Positions 27,165 to 35,984 are shown, numbered from the stretch's first letter. The stretch: 64,000 bases of DNA from Terriglobus sp. TAA 43 (GCF_000800015.1 NZ_JUGR01000001.1:1426001-1490000), one strand, 5' to 3'. Notes: generated from the sequence alone by a model not told the origin. A program made the numbers and translations.

Positions 27165-28736
27165 ATGCCCGAAGCCAAGAAGCCGAACATTATCTTGTTA
27201 GTGACCGATGACACAGGATGGGGAGATCTGGGTGCCTACGGAGGTGGAGAAGGACGAGGCATGCCCACGCCGAACTTTGACAGGCTGGCGGAAGAGGGCA
27301 TGACATTCTTTTCTTTCTATGGCCAGCCTAGCTGTACCCCCGGACGTGCGGCCATCATCACCGGTCGCATCCCGAATCGTAGCGGAATGACCACAGTAGC
27401 CTTCCAGGGACAGGGAGGAGGCTTGCCGGCGGCAGAATGGACAATTGCTTCCGTGTTGAAGACCGCTGGCTATCAGACCTTCTTCACCGGCAAATGGCAT
27501 CTTGGCGAAGACGACTCTGCGCTGCCCAATGCCCATGGGTTCGATGAGATGAAGTACTGCGGCCTGTACCATCTGAACGCATATACATATGCCGACCCAA
27601 CCTGGTTCCCTGACATGGGAGACAAGCTGCGGGCCATGTTTGCCAAGGTCACAAAGGGCGCGCTGTCCGGCAAGGCTGGCGAGAAACCCAAAGAAGAATT
27701 CAAAATTAATGGGCAATATGTCGACACCCCAGAAAAGGGAGTAGTAGGAATCCCATTCTTTGATGGGTATGTGGAGAAGGCTGCGATAGATTATCTCGAC
27801 CAGGCAGGTAAGTCCGACAAGCCGTTCTTCATGAACATTAATTTCATGAAGGTACATCAGCCGAATCTGCCGCACCCGGACTACATCGGAAAATCGCTGT
27901 CGAAGAGCAAGTTCGCCGACTCGGTGGTGGAGATGGATGCGCGTGTGGGACGCATCATGGACAAGGTACGTGAACTGGGGATCAGCGAAAATACCATCAT
28001 CTTCTGGACGACGGACAATGGCGCCTGGCAAGATGTGTATCCAGACGCGGGATATACACCGTTCCGCGGCACGAAAGGTACGGTCCGCGAAGGCGGAGCT
28101 CGCGTCCCTGCCATTGTGTGGGCGCCGGGCAGGATCAAGCCTGGGACCAAGAACCACGACCTTCTGGGAAGCCTCGACTTGATGGCAACGTTTGCTGCAA
28201 TCGCAGGCGTGAAACTTCCGACAAAGGACCGTGAAGACAAGCCGATCATCTTCGACAGTATCGACATGTCGCCTGTTTGGTTTGGAACTGGAAAGTCGAA
28301 GCGCATCTCCTGGTTCTACTTCACGGAAAGCGAACTAAGTCCCGGCGCAGCGCGAGTCGGCAACTACAAGGCCGTCTTCAACCTGCGCGGCGACAACGGC
28401 ATGGCCACTGGAGGCCTGGCCGTGGACTCCAACCTGGGCTGGAAGGGTCCCGAAAGTTACGTGGCGACAGTTCCGCAGGTTTTTGATCTGTGGCAGGACC
28501 CACAGGAGCGATACGACATCTTCATGAACAGTTACACTGAACGTACCTGGACGTTGGTCGTAATCAATGAGGCAATATCAGAACTCATGAAGACGTACAT
28601 ACAGTTTCCGCCCCGTAAGATCCAGAGCGAAACGTACACGGGCCCAATCACGATCCAGCAGTACGAGAGGTTTGCGCATATTCGGGAATCTCTTGCGACG
28701 AGTGGAATCGCTATCCCGCTACCAACCGGAAATTAA
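27165..28736 (+). CDS. sulfatase (arylsulfatase family), cytoplasmic-type
   Basis: 523 residues from ATG 27165, chosen because GGAGAG sits 7 bases upstream (ATG 27150 has none). Metal-binding NIILLVTDDTGWGD is followed by the formylglycine site C-T-P-G-R in PSCTPGRAAIITGR (Cys57). Other features are TGKWHLG, FWTTDNGAWQDVYPD and a C-terminal sub-domain. No signal peptide is visible, unlike the sulfatase at 43665. Cys-type maturation would need a formylglycine-generating enzyme, encoded 22 kb away. It could hydrolyse sulfate esters, or phosphonate/phosphate esters as some relatives do. Confidence 0.9.
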   Translation: MPEAKKPNIILLVTDDTGWGDLGAYGGGEGRGMPTPNFDRLAEEGMTFFSFYGQPSCTPGRAAIITGRIPNRSGMTTVAFQGQGGGLPAAEWTIASVLKTAGYQTFFTGKWHLGEDDSALPNAHGFDEMKYCGLYHLNAYTYADPTWFPDMGDKLRAMFAKVTKGALSGKAGEKPKEEFKINGQYVDTPEKGVVGIPFFDGYVEKAAIDYLDQAGKSDKPFFMNINFMKVHQPNLPHPDYIGKSLSKSKFADSVVEMDARVGRIMDKVRELGISENTIIFWTTDNGAWQDVYPDAGYTPFRGTKGTVREGGARVPAIVWAPGRIKPGTKNHDLLGSLDLMATFAAIAGVKLPTKDREDKPIIFDSIDMSPVWFGTGKSKRISWFYFTESELSPGAARVGNYKAVFNLRGDNGMATGGLAVDSNLGWKGPESYVATVPQVFDLWQDPQERYDIFMNSYTERTWTLVVINEAISELMKTYIQFPPRKIQSETYTGPITIQQYERFAHIRESLATSGIAIPLPTGN

Positions 28737-28772
28737 CCGAATTTCTCTGGGTATATCCCACCCAAGGAAATG

Positions 28773-28822
28773 CAATCAAGAAGTATGGCCACTCTTCGAA
28801 GGGTGGCCATATTTCTTGATTG
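28773..28822. terminator. long hairpin, bidirectional terminator
   Basis: CAATCAAGAAGTATGGCCAC and its near-perfect complement (one G-T position) enclose a TTCG-containing loop. It is placed 36 bases after the sulfatase stop and before the convergent DUF4239 gene stop, with T-rich sequence following on the plus strand (TTATTT). Confidence 0.75.
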
Positions 28823-28906
28823 TTATTTATAGGGAGAATACACACTAAGCGTTCGTGGCTTACGAACTACCCATCGGAAAACCGATGTGGCTCATGCCAC
28901 TATCAA

Positions 28907-29683
28907 TCATCTGTGGTCGGCGGGCTGCAACGACTGCGACAAGCTGATTAAATTCTTCGGAGATATGCGAACGACGCCTCCACGTGGACTGTCGATATCT
29001 GCGATGAGAAAGAATGAAATGGAGGCAATCAAAGGCAGAGCCAGTATGAGGAAGGTGCGTCTATTCGAGCTTCGTAGGCCGTAACCCATTAACAGATTGC
29101 TTCCAATACCAATGGCCAACATCAGAGCCCATGCCTCAACAGGAATGCGATCCCACCACGCAGCCTGCGTATAGCCTTGGCTATTCAGTACGTCGTTCAT
29201 GCCGGCGACGGCTAATGCAGAAACCGGCGTGGGCTGTGTTTGGACAGGCGCCTGGACGGCGGACCATAGCTCAGTCTGTAGCTGCACGGTACGTGCATTG
29301 ATCGGTATAAGCTGTCTCGCACTACGGGCTTCATAAAACAAGATTCTTTGGTTCACATAATCGGTCAGCAACTGCTTGACCTTTACAGCGTCTGCGGCAG
29401 GAAGAAGATCCGCGCGGACATATTCGGTCCCGATAGCATTTGCCTCAGCTTCTTCATAATTCATGCGCTGATCGTAACGGCCGGTTGCCATAGAAAACGT
29501 AAATCCGACAATTAGGCCAAAGAGAGTAAATGAGGCAGTCCGAATCAAATCGAGGTCATGACGGACATTGTCGTCAACGTTTCCCTGACGCGAGTGGAGA
29601 AGAAAACCAAGCCGAGCCGATAGCCACAGGATGACAAGTGAGCCGAAAAAAACGAGCAAAGGATAGTTCAAAAGATTCCTCAT
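28907..29683 (-). CDS. bestrophin-like DUF4239 membrane protein
   Basis: 258 residues. Two N-terminal helices (LLVFFGSLVILWLSARLG; ASFTLFGLIVGFTFSMATGRYD) are followed by a long soluble helical segment containing EANAIGTEYVRADLL, and two C-terminal helices (WALMLAIGIGSNLLMGYG; FLILALPLIASISFFLIAD) ending near the conserved DIDSPRGG. This pattern is that of DUF4239, a bestrophin-related family of unknown transport role. GAGAGGAAG precedes the ATG. Confidence 0.85.
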   Translation of the reverse strand: MRNLLNYPLLVFFGSLVILWLSARLGFLLHSRQGNVDDNVRHDLDLIRTASFTLFGLIVGFTFSMATGRYDQRMNYEEAEANAIGTEYVRADLLPAADAVKVKQLLTDYVNQRILFYEARSARQLIPINARTVQLQTELWSAVQAPVQTQPTPVSALAVAGMNDVLNSQGYTQAAWWDRIPVEAWALMLAIGIGSNLLMGYGLRSSNRRTFLILALPLIASISFFLIADIDSPRGGVVRISPKNLISLSQSLQPADHR

Positions 29684-29743
29684 GTACTTGCTTCCTCTCT
29701 ATCTGGGGATGCGTCGAGATGGATTCCATCACCGCGTGCGTAT

Positions 29744-30949
29744 CTACTTCACCGCATCCATCAATGCTTTGATCACGGTCATGAACGGTATTTCGGTGAG
29801 TACTACTGGGAGGATTGGTATCCCGACTGTGAGAATCAAGCCAAGGATTGCCATATGGTCGACCGGAAAGGGCTTCAGCTTCTCGACATTCTCATAGCTG
29901 CTTGCATAGTCCGTAAGCGCACTAATATCCGCTGAATCGAGGAATTCGCCCTCATGACCGGCCCGACGGAGTATCCACTTCTTATGAAAATCAACGCTGT
30001 GAATCTGGCCCAGAGTCCCATATTGGAGGATTCCTTGCCGGCGAAGACGTATTAACCGCGGAACAAAAAACACCAACGGAGCTGCAGCAACGAAAATGCT
30101 AATCAGGACCAGGACAATCGCTTGGACCTTAAAATCCATAAGGTGCGCATTATGGTGCAGGATCTCGCTCCGCCATGTAGCGCCGATTGCGGCTGTGGTG
30201 ACGAAGATTGTCGGGGAGAGTGCCAGCGGTGTCATTCCCAGGAAACCTATTCCACCATGTTGATCAGGATGGGTTGGAACAAGTTGTAGCTTCAAACGTG
30301 CAAGACGAAAGAGAAAGCAAATCCAGATGCACCACTTCCATAAACTAACTCCCCAAAGGAATTGGTACAGCGGGTGACCTACCAGGGCATAATAGTAGCC
30401 CGCTACCGAAAGAACAGATCCAGACCCCGGGGCTGCAAGCACCCAAGGCTGTGCAATGTTTATTCGGGTTACAAGTATATTGACGACGTGGACATAGGCG
30501 CCGGCAGCAATCACGATCTCCGCAAAGGCAGAGTTTCGCAGACGAACGAGCCAGGATAATGTGATGTCCATCTTGGCCTCTTCTGAAGGAGCCAGGAGGG
30601 CAGCGTCACGAATTTGATAAATGATCAGCCGGAACGCATTTTCCATAATGACTTGCCCTGCCAACAGCACAGGCAGAGCGATCAACATGCGTGTGTTGAC
30701 GGTGTAGTCGCTTAGAAGACTGCCGATGGCGGATGGTTGAAAAACAAGGGTAATAATAACCAGCGGAATCCAGGCTACACCGATCACGATTGCTACTCGA
30801 CGTCCAAGGTTCCAGCGCTGCGAACTGAGAAGATTGAAGGATTCCTGTCCGCGATAGAAGGGACCGCCGCGTATCAAGGAGACTTCACGAGCCCAGATCG
30901 CAGCCCATGATTCCTCTGATTGCCAAGTCGCTGTATCCCACTGATCCAT
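29744..30949 (-). CDS. polytopic membrane protein, unknown
   Basis: 401 residues with about seven hydrophobic segments (for example VAIVIGVAWIPLVIITLVF, AEIVIAAGAYVHVVNILV, AIVLVLISIFVAAAPLVFFV, ILGLILTVGIPILPVVL) and cytoplasmic-looking polar loops (RLIRLRRQGILQYGTLGQIH). I do not recognise the family. AGGAGCGAT directly precedes the ATG. The best DosR-like palindrome lies 45 bp upstream, shared with the divergent BASS transporter, so it probably belongs to the same stimulon. Confidence 0.75.
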   Translation of the reverse strand: MDQWDTATWQSEESWAAIWAREVSLIRGGPFYRGQESFNLLSSQRWNLGRRVAIVIGVAWIPLVIITLVFQPSAIGSLLSDYTVNTRMLIALPVLLAGQVIMENAFRLIIYQIRDAALLAPSEEAKMDITLSWLVRLRNSAFAEIVIAAGAYVHVVNILVTRINIAQPWVLAAPGSGSVLSVAGYYYALVGHPLYQFLWGVSLWKWCIWICFLFRLARLKLQLVPTHPDQHGGIGFLGMTPLALSPTIFVTTAAIGATWRSEILHHNAHLMDFKVQAIVLVLISIFVAAAPLVFFVPRLIRLRRQGILQYGTLGQIHSVDFHKKWILRRAGHEGEFLDSADISALTDYASSYENVEKLKPFPVDHMAILGLILTVGIPILPVVLTEIPFMTVIKALMDAVK

Positions 30950-30993
30950 ATCGCTCCTAGACTACGGACGATATTTTGTACGAGGTGAGCAGG

Positions 30994-31015
30994 CAATTGG
31001 ACCAAGGTCCTATTG
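30994..31015. promoter_or_regulatory. DosR-like palindrome, site 3 (best copy)
   Basis: CAATTGGACC, AA, GGTCCTATTG: arms match in 9 of 10 positions. Centred between divergent genes starting at 30949 (minus) and 31065 (plus), about 45-50 bp from each start. Confidence 0.75.
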
Positions 31016-31064
31016 TTTCAGCCAAACCACGAGTCGATAGTGATCAGAAGAAAGCAGTCGCCGA

Positions 31065-31940
31065 ATGACAACGCAAACAATTATCGTTTTGGCCCTCAAA
31101 GTGAGCATCATGCTCACCGTATTCGGCTTTGGGTTAGAAGCAGACCATAAAGATATCCTCTATGTATTTCGAAGGCCCGGGCTGCTGGCACGGTCGTTGA
31201 CGTCAATGTTCCTGGTCATGCCGATATTTGCCCTTCTGTTTACTCACTTCGTCTCACTCAACCCGCCCGTCGTTATTGCTCTCATTACTCTTTCCATATC
31301 CCCAGTACCGCCAATTCTTCCCAAGAGAGTAAAGAAAGCTGGCGGCCTGACGCCTTTTGGATTGGGACTGATGGTTACAGCCGCGTCGTTGTCCATCGTT
31401 TATATTCCGGCGGCGGTGTATCTGCTTGGAAAGTACTTCGGGCGTCCCTTTGCCATGGGACTCATCCCTGTGGCCAAACTGGTGGGTATTTCCATTTTGC
31501 TGCCGCTGGCCCTAGGCATGCTCGTTCGTGTGTGGGCGCCAAATCTCGCGGGCCGCCTCACAAGGCCGGCTATTCGTATCGGCGGAATCATATTGATTCT
31601 CGGTGCGCTTTGTCTCCTAACGGTCGCTCTCCCCGCCGTCTGGTCGCTGATTGGCAATGGGACAATTTTGGCTTTCCTCTGTTTTGTAGCCGTAGGTCTG
31701 GCCGCTGGCCATATTCTTGGTGGCCCGGATCCTGAACAGCGTGTATCGCTCGCGCTCTGCACCGCTTGTAGACATCCCGCGCTTGCGCTCGCGATCGCTA
31801 TGACCAATATTCCTAAAGAGCACCTTGTTCTGGCCGCAATCGTTCTCTACTTACTACTTAACATCGTGTTTACGATCCCTTATGTCGCATGGCAGCGTAA
31901 AAAGCGGATTGGGGCTCCACAGGACGCCAGCGTGGCGTAA
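31065..31940 (+). CDS. BASS-family (bile acid:Na+ symporter-like) transporter
   Basis: 291 residues with about nine to ten hydrophobic helices and the family's paired conserved regions (ITLSISPVPPILPKRVKKAGG; ALCTACRHPALALAIAMTN). Members move organic anions, often Na+-coupled; the substrate here is unknown. The stop codon lies only 3 bp from the stop of the convergent FixJ-type regulator, with no room for a terminator. Confidence 0.82.
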   Translation: MTTQTIIVLALKVSIMLTVFGFGLEADHKDILYVFRRPGLLARSLTSMFLVMPIFALLFTHFVSLNPPVVIALITLSISPVPPILPKRVKKAGGLTPFGLGLMVTAASLSIVYIPAAVYLLGKYFGRPFAMGLIPVAKLVGISILLPLALGMLVRVWAPNLAGRLTRPAIRIGGIILILGALCLLTVALPAVWSLIGNGTILAFLCFVAVGLAAGHILGGPDPEQRVSLALCTACRHPALALAIAMTNIPKEHLVLAAIVLYLLLNIVFTIPYVAWQRKKRIGAPQDASVA

Positions 31941-31943
31941 CGA

Positions 31944-32591
31944 TCAAGATCTTGGGACGGCCAGGAGTTCTGACTGAAGAAAGCCCGCAGACCGCAATCG
32001 ATCCACCAGCCTGACCACATCCGGCAGAGAATCCGCGCCCAGTTTCTGCATCACATGGGCGCGCTGAGCCTTCACCGTTTTCTCTGTAGTTCCCAGTTCG
32101 TATCCCACCTGCTTGTTTAGAAGACCCTGGACGATACGAAGACAGACTTGGCGCTCTCTTAATGTGAGGCTGGCGAACGCCATATGATCTCTGCGGATAC
32201 TGTCGCGTTTGCGCTTTGCTTGTTCCGAAAGAGACAGTGCCGTTTGCACGGATGCGAGCAACTGATGGTCGTCAAATGGCTTCAGCAGAAAATCCACCGC
32301 ACCGCCCTTGAGTGCCCGCAGTGAACTTTCGACATCCGCGTGACCGCTCATGAAAACAATGGGAGGACCATCGGCGTTACGAGAGATGATCTCCTGCACA
32401 TCCAACCCATCGACCTTAGAGAGCCTAAGATCGAGCAGGACGCATGCTGGTACGGGCGGCAACACTCGATTAATAAATTGAGCTGGGTGGGCGTAGGTTT
32501 CAACACCATATTCGTACGCCCTCAACAACCGCGACATGGCACGGCAAAGACTCGAGTCATCATCGACGATATGGACAGTGCAATCCGTCAT
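31944..32591 (-). CDS. FixJ-type response regulator (REC + LuxR HTH)
   Basis: 215 residues. REC domain (VHIVDDDSSLCRAMSRLL, Asp in CVLLDLRLSKVDGLDV, FMSGHADVESSLRALKGGAVDFLLKPF, typical of FixJ/TtrR) joined to a LuxR-type HTH (LTLRERQVCLRIVQGLLNKQ, GTTEKTVKAQRAHVMQKLGA). The likely partner is the PAS kinase at 33045. LuxR-type HTH proteins bind short inverted repeats, and the recurrent GGACC-AA-GGTCC sites around this gene are candidate targets (inference). Confidence 0.92.
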   Translation of the reverse strand: MTDCTVHIVDDDSSLCRAMSRLLRAYEYGVETYAHPAQFINRVLPPVPACVLLDLRLSKVDGLDVQEIISRNADGPPIVFMSGHADVESSLRALKGGAVDFLLKPFDDHQLLASVQTALSLSEQAKRKRDSIRRDHMAFASLTLRERQVCLRIVQGLLNKQVGYELGTTEKTVKAQRAHVMQKLGADSLPDVVRLVDRLRSAGFLQSELLAVPRS

Positions 32592-32680
32592 CGTTCCCTA
32601 CCCTCGTTTGTTTCGGAGTGGCAATCGCCATTCCTGAGCAGGACTATAAGACGAAATCGTCTGTCGCTTAGCTGGCAGAA

Positions 32681-32908
32681 TCAACAGTAGGGCTGAATGA
32701 AAACGATAAGCTGATTTTCTTCAAAGGGCTTGGTTAACAGCAAGATACCGTTATGATGTTCGGGAAAATCGGATTCTATATGAGCAGTTATTAAAATCCT
32801 GAGACACCTGGACTGAGCACATCGAGGCCGGTCGCTGAGCGAAAACCCACTCATCTCTTCCATCTCGACCTGTACTATTTGACAGTCCATCTGAGAAAAC
32901 GGGATCAC
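32681..32908 (-). pseudogene. truncated receiver domain
   Basis: 75 codons corresponding to the C-terminal part of a REC domain: QVEMEEMSGF in the position of the phospho-acceptor loop (Glu instead of Asp), then RILITAHIESDF and LLLTKPFEENQL with the conserved Lys-Pro-Phe. An in-frame TGA immediately precedes the GTG, and the N-terminal acidic cluster is missing. Either a decayed relative of the adjacent FixJ-type gene, or less likely a small phosphomimetic-type protein. Confidence 0.5.
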
Positions 32909-32967
32909 TCAGGGCAGCTTCAGGGTGCCACAAGTGACGCAACACTTAAGGAATGCAGCGTTTGCTT

Positions 32968-32989
32968 GAGTTGGACCTTAGACTCAGGG
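32968..32989. promoter_or_regulatory. DosR-like half-site, site 5
   Basis: GAGTTGGACC, TT, AGACTCAGGG. The left half matches the consensus half-site in 8 of 10 positions and the right half is poor. 65 bp upstream of the PAS kinase, the same distance as site 4 from its gene. Confidence 0.4.
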
Positions 32990-33044
32990 AGCTAAGCTGA
33001 ACCTCTACAACCTATAGAAGAGGAAAGACTGCAGAACTATACTC

Positions 33045-34361
33045 ATGGCCATGCCAAGGTTCGTTTCGCAGTGCATGTCCATCGTTGCCGCTGTGACACC
33101 AGGAACATTTATAGCCACAGCTCTAAACTCTCAGCAGGCCCATCAAAATTATCTTGTTAGTCTATTGCTCCTAGTGATGGTGGCGGGATGCTTCCTTCTG
33201 TATCGATTGTTCAAATGGAGAAGGCGGCACGCCTCCGAGGCCTTGCATGACAGCGAAGTGCTCAAAGAAGCCGTCCTGAACTTGATACAAGGCGATGTGG
33301 CTGTGCTAGACCGTTACGGCGTGATTCTCGAAGTAAACCGACGTTGGACCGAATTTTCCGAGAGAACTGACATCCCATCGCCCACCGACGTTAAAGTCGG
33401 GACGAATTATCTGCGCGCGCCCCGAAAGGATGTTGGCAGAGAGGAGGCATCGACCGTGTTAGCGGGGGTCCAGGACGTACTGGATGGCTCGCGAAATACA
33501 TTCGAAAGTGAATGCTCTTGCTCATCACCTGTCGAAACGCGATGGTTTCGCATTACCGCGGTGCAACTATCCCGACCTAGTGGTGGCGCACTCGTCATTC
33601 ATTTCGATATCACGGAATGTAAGCGGGCAGAGTTGGAGAGAAAACAATTACAGGAGGAGGCCGCTTTTCTAAATCGCGCCACCGAGATGGGGCAATTGGC
33701 GGCTACACTCGCGCATGAACTGGCACAACCGATGGCCGCGATCCTGACAAACGCGCAGGCTGCGTTACGGATTGCGTCGAAAGCTGAACCGGATCTGGCC
33801 GAGATCTGCGCAGCGCTGCACGATGTAGTTGAGGACGATCAGAGAGCGCGTACCGTACTCAACAATGTTCGAGCCCTGCTTAAGAAACAACCTGTAACAC
33901 TGCACAAGATAAGTCTGAATAAGGTTGTCACAGACGTGACTCTCATGATCAGAAGTTTGGCACAGGCGCACAGCATCCAAATCGAAACAGCATTGCCGAC
34001 AGAAGACGTCTATGCGTTTGGAGATGAGATTCCTCTACAGCAGGTGCTCCTCAACTTGGCTACCAACGCAATAGACGCAATGAGTGAAGCACCGATAGAA
34101 CGAAGGATTCTTACCCTTAGGCTTGCAGTGCATGCCGCAGTCAACAATGCCTCGATTATGGTGGAGGATCAAGGGCCAGGAGTTCGAACAGCGATTCGGG
34201 AAAGTCTTTTTCAACCCTTTGTTACAACGAAGAAGGATGGACTTGGCATGGGTTTGGCAATTTGTCGGCGTATTCTCGATACCCTCGGCGGCTCGATTGA
34301 ATTGCAAGACAGTGCGGCGGGCGGCGCAACATTCCAGGTTGATTTACCGTTGGCTCCATAG
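33045..34361 (+). CDS. PAS sensor histidine kinase (FixL/DctB-like)
   Basis: 438 residues. One membrane helix (NYLVSLLLLVMVAGCFLLYRLF, about 36-57) leads to a cytoplasmic PAS domain (about 75-190, GDVAVLDRYGVILEVNRRWTEF), a HisKA box with LAATLAHELAQPMAAILTNA, and HATPase_c (LLNLATNAIDAMSE, DQGPGV, GLGMGLAICRRILDTLGG). No heme-binding His signature of true FixL can be pointed out, so the signal is unknown. Likely partner of the FixJ-type regulator at 31944. Confidence 0.9.
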   Translation: MAMPRFVSQCMSIVAAVTPGTFIATALNSQQAHQNYLVSLLLLVMVAGCFLLYRLFKWRRRHASEALHDSEVLKEAVLNLIQGDVAVLDRYGVILEVNRRWTEFSERTDIPSPTDVKVGTNYLRAPRKDVGREEASTVLAGVQDVLDGSRNTFESECSCSSPVETRWFRITAVQLSRPSGGALVIHFDITECKRAELERKQLQEEAAFLNRATEMGQLAATLAHELAQPMAAILTNAQAALRIASKAEPDLAEICAALHDVVEDDQRARTVLNNVRALLKKQPVTLHKISLNKVVTDVTLMIRSLAQAHSIQIETALPTEDVYAFGDEIPLQQVLLNLATNAIDAMSEAPIERRILTLRLAVHAAVNNASIMVEDQGPGVRTAIRESLFQPFVTTKKDGLGMGLAICRRILDTLGGSIELQDSAAGGATFQVDLPLAP

Positions 34362-34399
34362 AGTTATCGATCTGGCATAACTCAAACGGTTTAGACCCG

Positions 34400-34421
34400 T
34401 TCTACGACCAAGGTCCAATTG
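34400..34421. promoter_or_regulatory. DosR-like palindrome, site 4
   Basis: TTCTACGACC, AA, GGTCCAATTG: perfect right half-site and a left half conserved at the GACC core. 64 bp upstream of the DUF1622 gene. Confidence 0.6.
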
Positions 34422-34485
34422 ATTCCGAATGGCGAGTACCTGAGAATCCTGCCAACAGAGTGGTGAACATCCAGGGATCAAAGCA

Positions 34486-34863
34486 ATGGAAGAAATTCTC
34501 AAAAGCTTCTGGGGTATCGCGGCGACAATCGTGGAGGGTGCAGCAGCGTTTTTGATTACCCTCGGAGCGGCTCAAGCATTCGTGATGTCCATATGGCGCT
34601 TTCGCGCGGCGACACGCGAAAAGATGCAAATATGGATGCACTTCGCGACGTGGCTATTGTTGGGACTGGAATTCGAACTTGCAGCCGATGTAATCCGCAC
34701 CGCAATTGCCCCGACATGGTCCGACATTGGTCAGCTGGCCGCAATCGCCGCTATTCGAACGTTCCTCAGCTATTTTCTCGATGAAGATATCGAAAAGGTT
34801 AATACTTCCAGAGAAGACTTTCGCCCACAGGAAGGCACGCTGGACAAAACCTCCTCTATCTAA
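34486..34863 (+). CDS. DUF1622 membrane protein
   Basis: 125 residues with about three helices (ATIVEGAAAFLITLGAAQAFVM; MHFATWLLLGLEFELAADVIRT; AAIAAIRTFLSYFLDEDIE). The LGLEFELAADVIRT and IRTFLSYFL motifs are those of DUF1622, an uncharacterised small membrane family. Followed after 73 bp by the DUF202 gene, probably one transcript controlled from site 4. Confidence 0.85.
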   Translation: MEEILKSFWGIAATIVEGAAAFLITLGAAQAFVMSIWRFRAATREKMQIWMHFATWLLLGLEFELAADVIRTAIAPTWSDIGQLAAIAAIRTFLSYFLDEDIEKVNTSREDFRPQEGTLDKTSSI

Positions 34864-34936
34864 TTTTTGGCACCATCATTTTCTCTATATGTGCCACGAA
34901 CCGAGATACGTGTTTCTTAGAAAGCAGGAGGACGTA

Positions 34937-35308
34937 ATGGATAGTTCGGTGCCAATGCTCAACAGCAATCAGTTGGCTTCAGACCGCACATGGCTAGCAT
35001 ATGAACGAACACTGATGGCGTGGATAAGGACCGCGACGTCAATGATCAGCTTCGGATTTACAATCTACAAGTTTTTTGAAGAACGTCCGCCAAATCCTCA
35101 CGCTCTCTTGAGCTCAAGAGATTTCGCCATACTGATGATTAGTTTTGGCCTTATCGCCCTGACTCTTGCAACAATTCAGCACGTACGTGAAATCACGTCT
35201 CTCAAGGGTCAGGAAAGCAGAACACATTTTTCGATTGCTTTGGTACTTTCTATCTTGATCGCATTGCTGGGGGCAATCGCACTGATATCGATTTTGCACC
35301 GCGAATGA
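34937..35308 (+). CDS. DUF202 (YidH-like) membrane protein
   Basis: 123 residues from ATG 34937, set by AGGAGG five bases upstream; the longer open frame has no such site. The N-terminal LASDRTWLAYERTLMAWIRT motif and three helices are diagnostic of DUF202. Function unknown; often found with stress-inducible membrane proteins. Confidence 0.9.
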   Translation: MDSSVPMLNSNQLASDRTWLAYERTLMAWIRTATSMISFGFTIYKFFEERPPNPHALLSSRDFAILMISFGLIALTLATIQHVREITSLKGQESRTHFSIALVLSILIALLGAIALISILHRE

Positions 35309-35347
35309 TACTGCCTATCAAGATGCCAACTTAGAAATTCCACACAT

Positions 35348-35734
35348 TTAACAGTGCTTGGCGTTCGGATTGTCAAATGTATCGACATTATCCGCATCAC
35401 TACGATCGATGCAGGCGAAATCCTTTTCAATTGTGATCTGCAACATCTCGCCCCCGTAAACGACTTGTTCGGCATACAAGCCGACGGCGCTATTGTCCTT
35501 TGCCCACCCAACAATATCCTCTGTGGGCGCAGTGACACGAATAGAAAGGCCATCTTGTTCCGCCATGATCACTCTGTAATGAGAGCCGTGTTCTATCGAG
35601 TAGGACAATCGACCAGCAGGATTACTGATACTTAATAGCGTGTGCGATTCGATTCTTCCCTCCTCCGCCAACGCTTGGACTTCGCTCCTTAGCAGGCGGA
35701 AACGTATGGAATTATCTTTGATTCTCAATTTCAT
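35348..35734 (-). CDS. DUF7009-like small protein
   Basis: 128 residues. It begins MKLRIKDNSIRFRLLRSEVQAL, the conserved opening of a small family (DUF7009) known mainly from Acidobacteriota and Bacteroidota, and continues with SYSIEHG and PTEDIVGWAKDN. Soluble, function unknown. ATG 35734 is chosen on family similarity, since AGGAG lies 13 bases away. Follows the small gene at 35751-35984 by 16 bp. Confidence 0.7.
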   Translation of the reverse strand: MKLRIKDNSIRFRLLRSEVQALAEEGRIESHTLLSISNPAGRLSYSIEHGSHYRVIMAEQDGLSIRVTAPTEDIVGWAKDNSAVGLYAEQVVYGGEMLQITIEKDFACIDRSDADNVDTFDNPNAKHC

Positions 35735-35750
35735 ACGATGCAACACTCTC

Positions 35751-35984
35751 CTAAAGATGCTTTTGGAACTTGTAGTTCAGCTCGAAGTAGCCGTAGTTCG
35801 AATCGCGATTACAGCGATAGATCGCAGCAATCACTGTCTTCCCATAAGCATGAGCATAATAGGCCGACAGTGATATTTGAGAGTAACGACATGGTCCGTA
35901 CTCATGTCGAAGAGTGAGAAGGAGGCCGTCCCGTGTAGCCAAACACTTTGCGATCAAACGCTCTCCGTCTCCCTGATACCCCAT
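35751..35984 (-). CDS. small hypothetical protein
   Basis: 77 codons, starting with ATG preceded by AAGGTGA, and ending in a TAG that overlaps the AGGAG upstream of the DUF7009 gene. The product is aromatic-rich (SLSAYYAHAYGK, YGYFELNYKFQ) with two Cys. No family is recognised. Good spacing and tandem position argue for a real gene; short length and lack of homology argue caution. Confidence 0.45.
   Translation of the reverse strand: MGYQGDGERLIAKCLATRDGLLLTLRHEYGPCRYSQISLSAYYAHAYGKTVIAAIYRCNRDSNYGYFELNYKFQKHL

Noticed and set aside
27198-28157. 319-codon minus-strand frame opposite the sulfatase at 27165
   Set aside because: Shadow of the sulfatase gene; no start signal and no recognisable protein motif.
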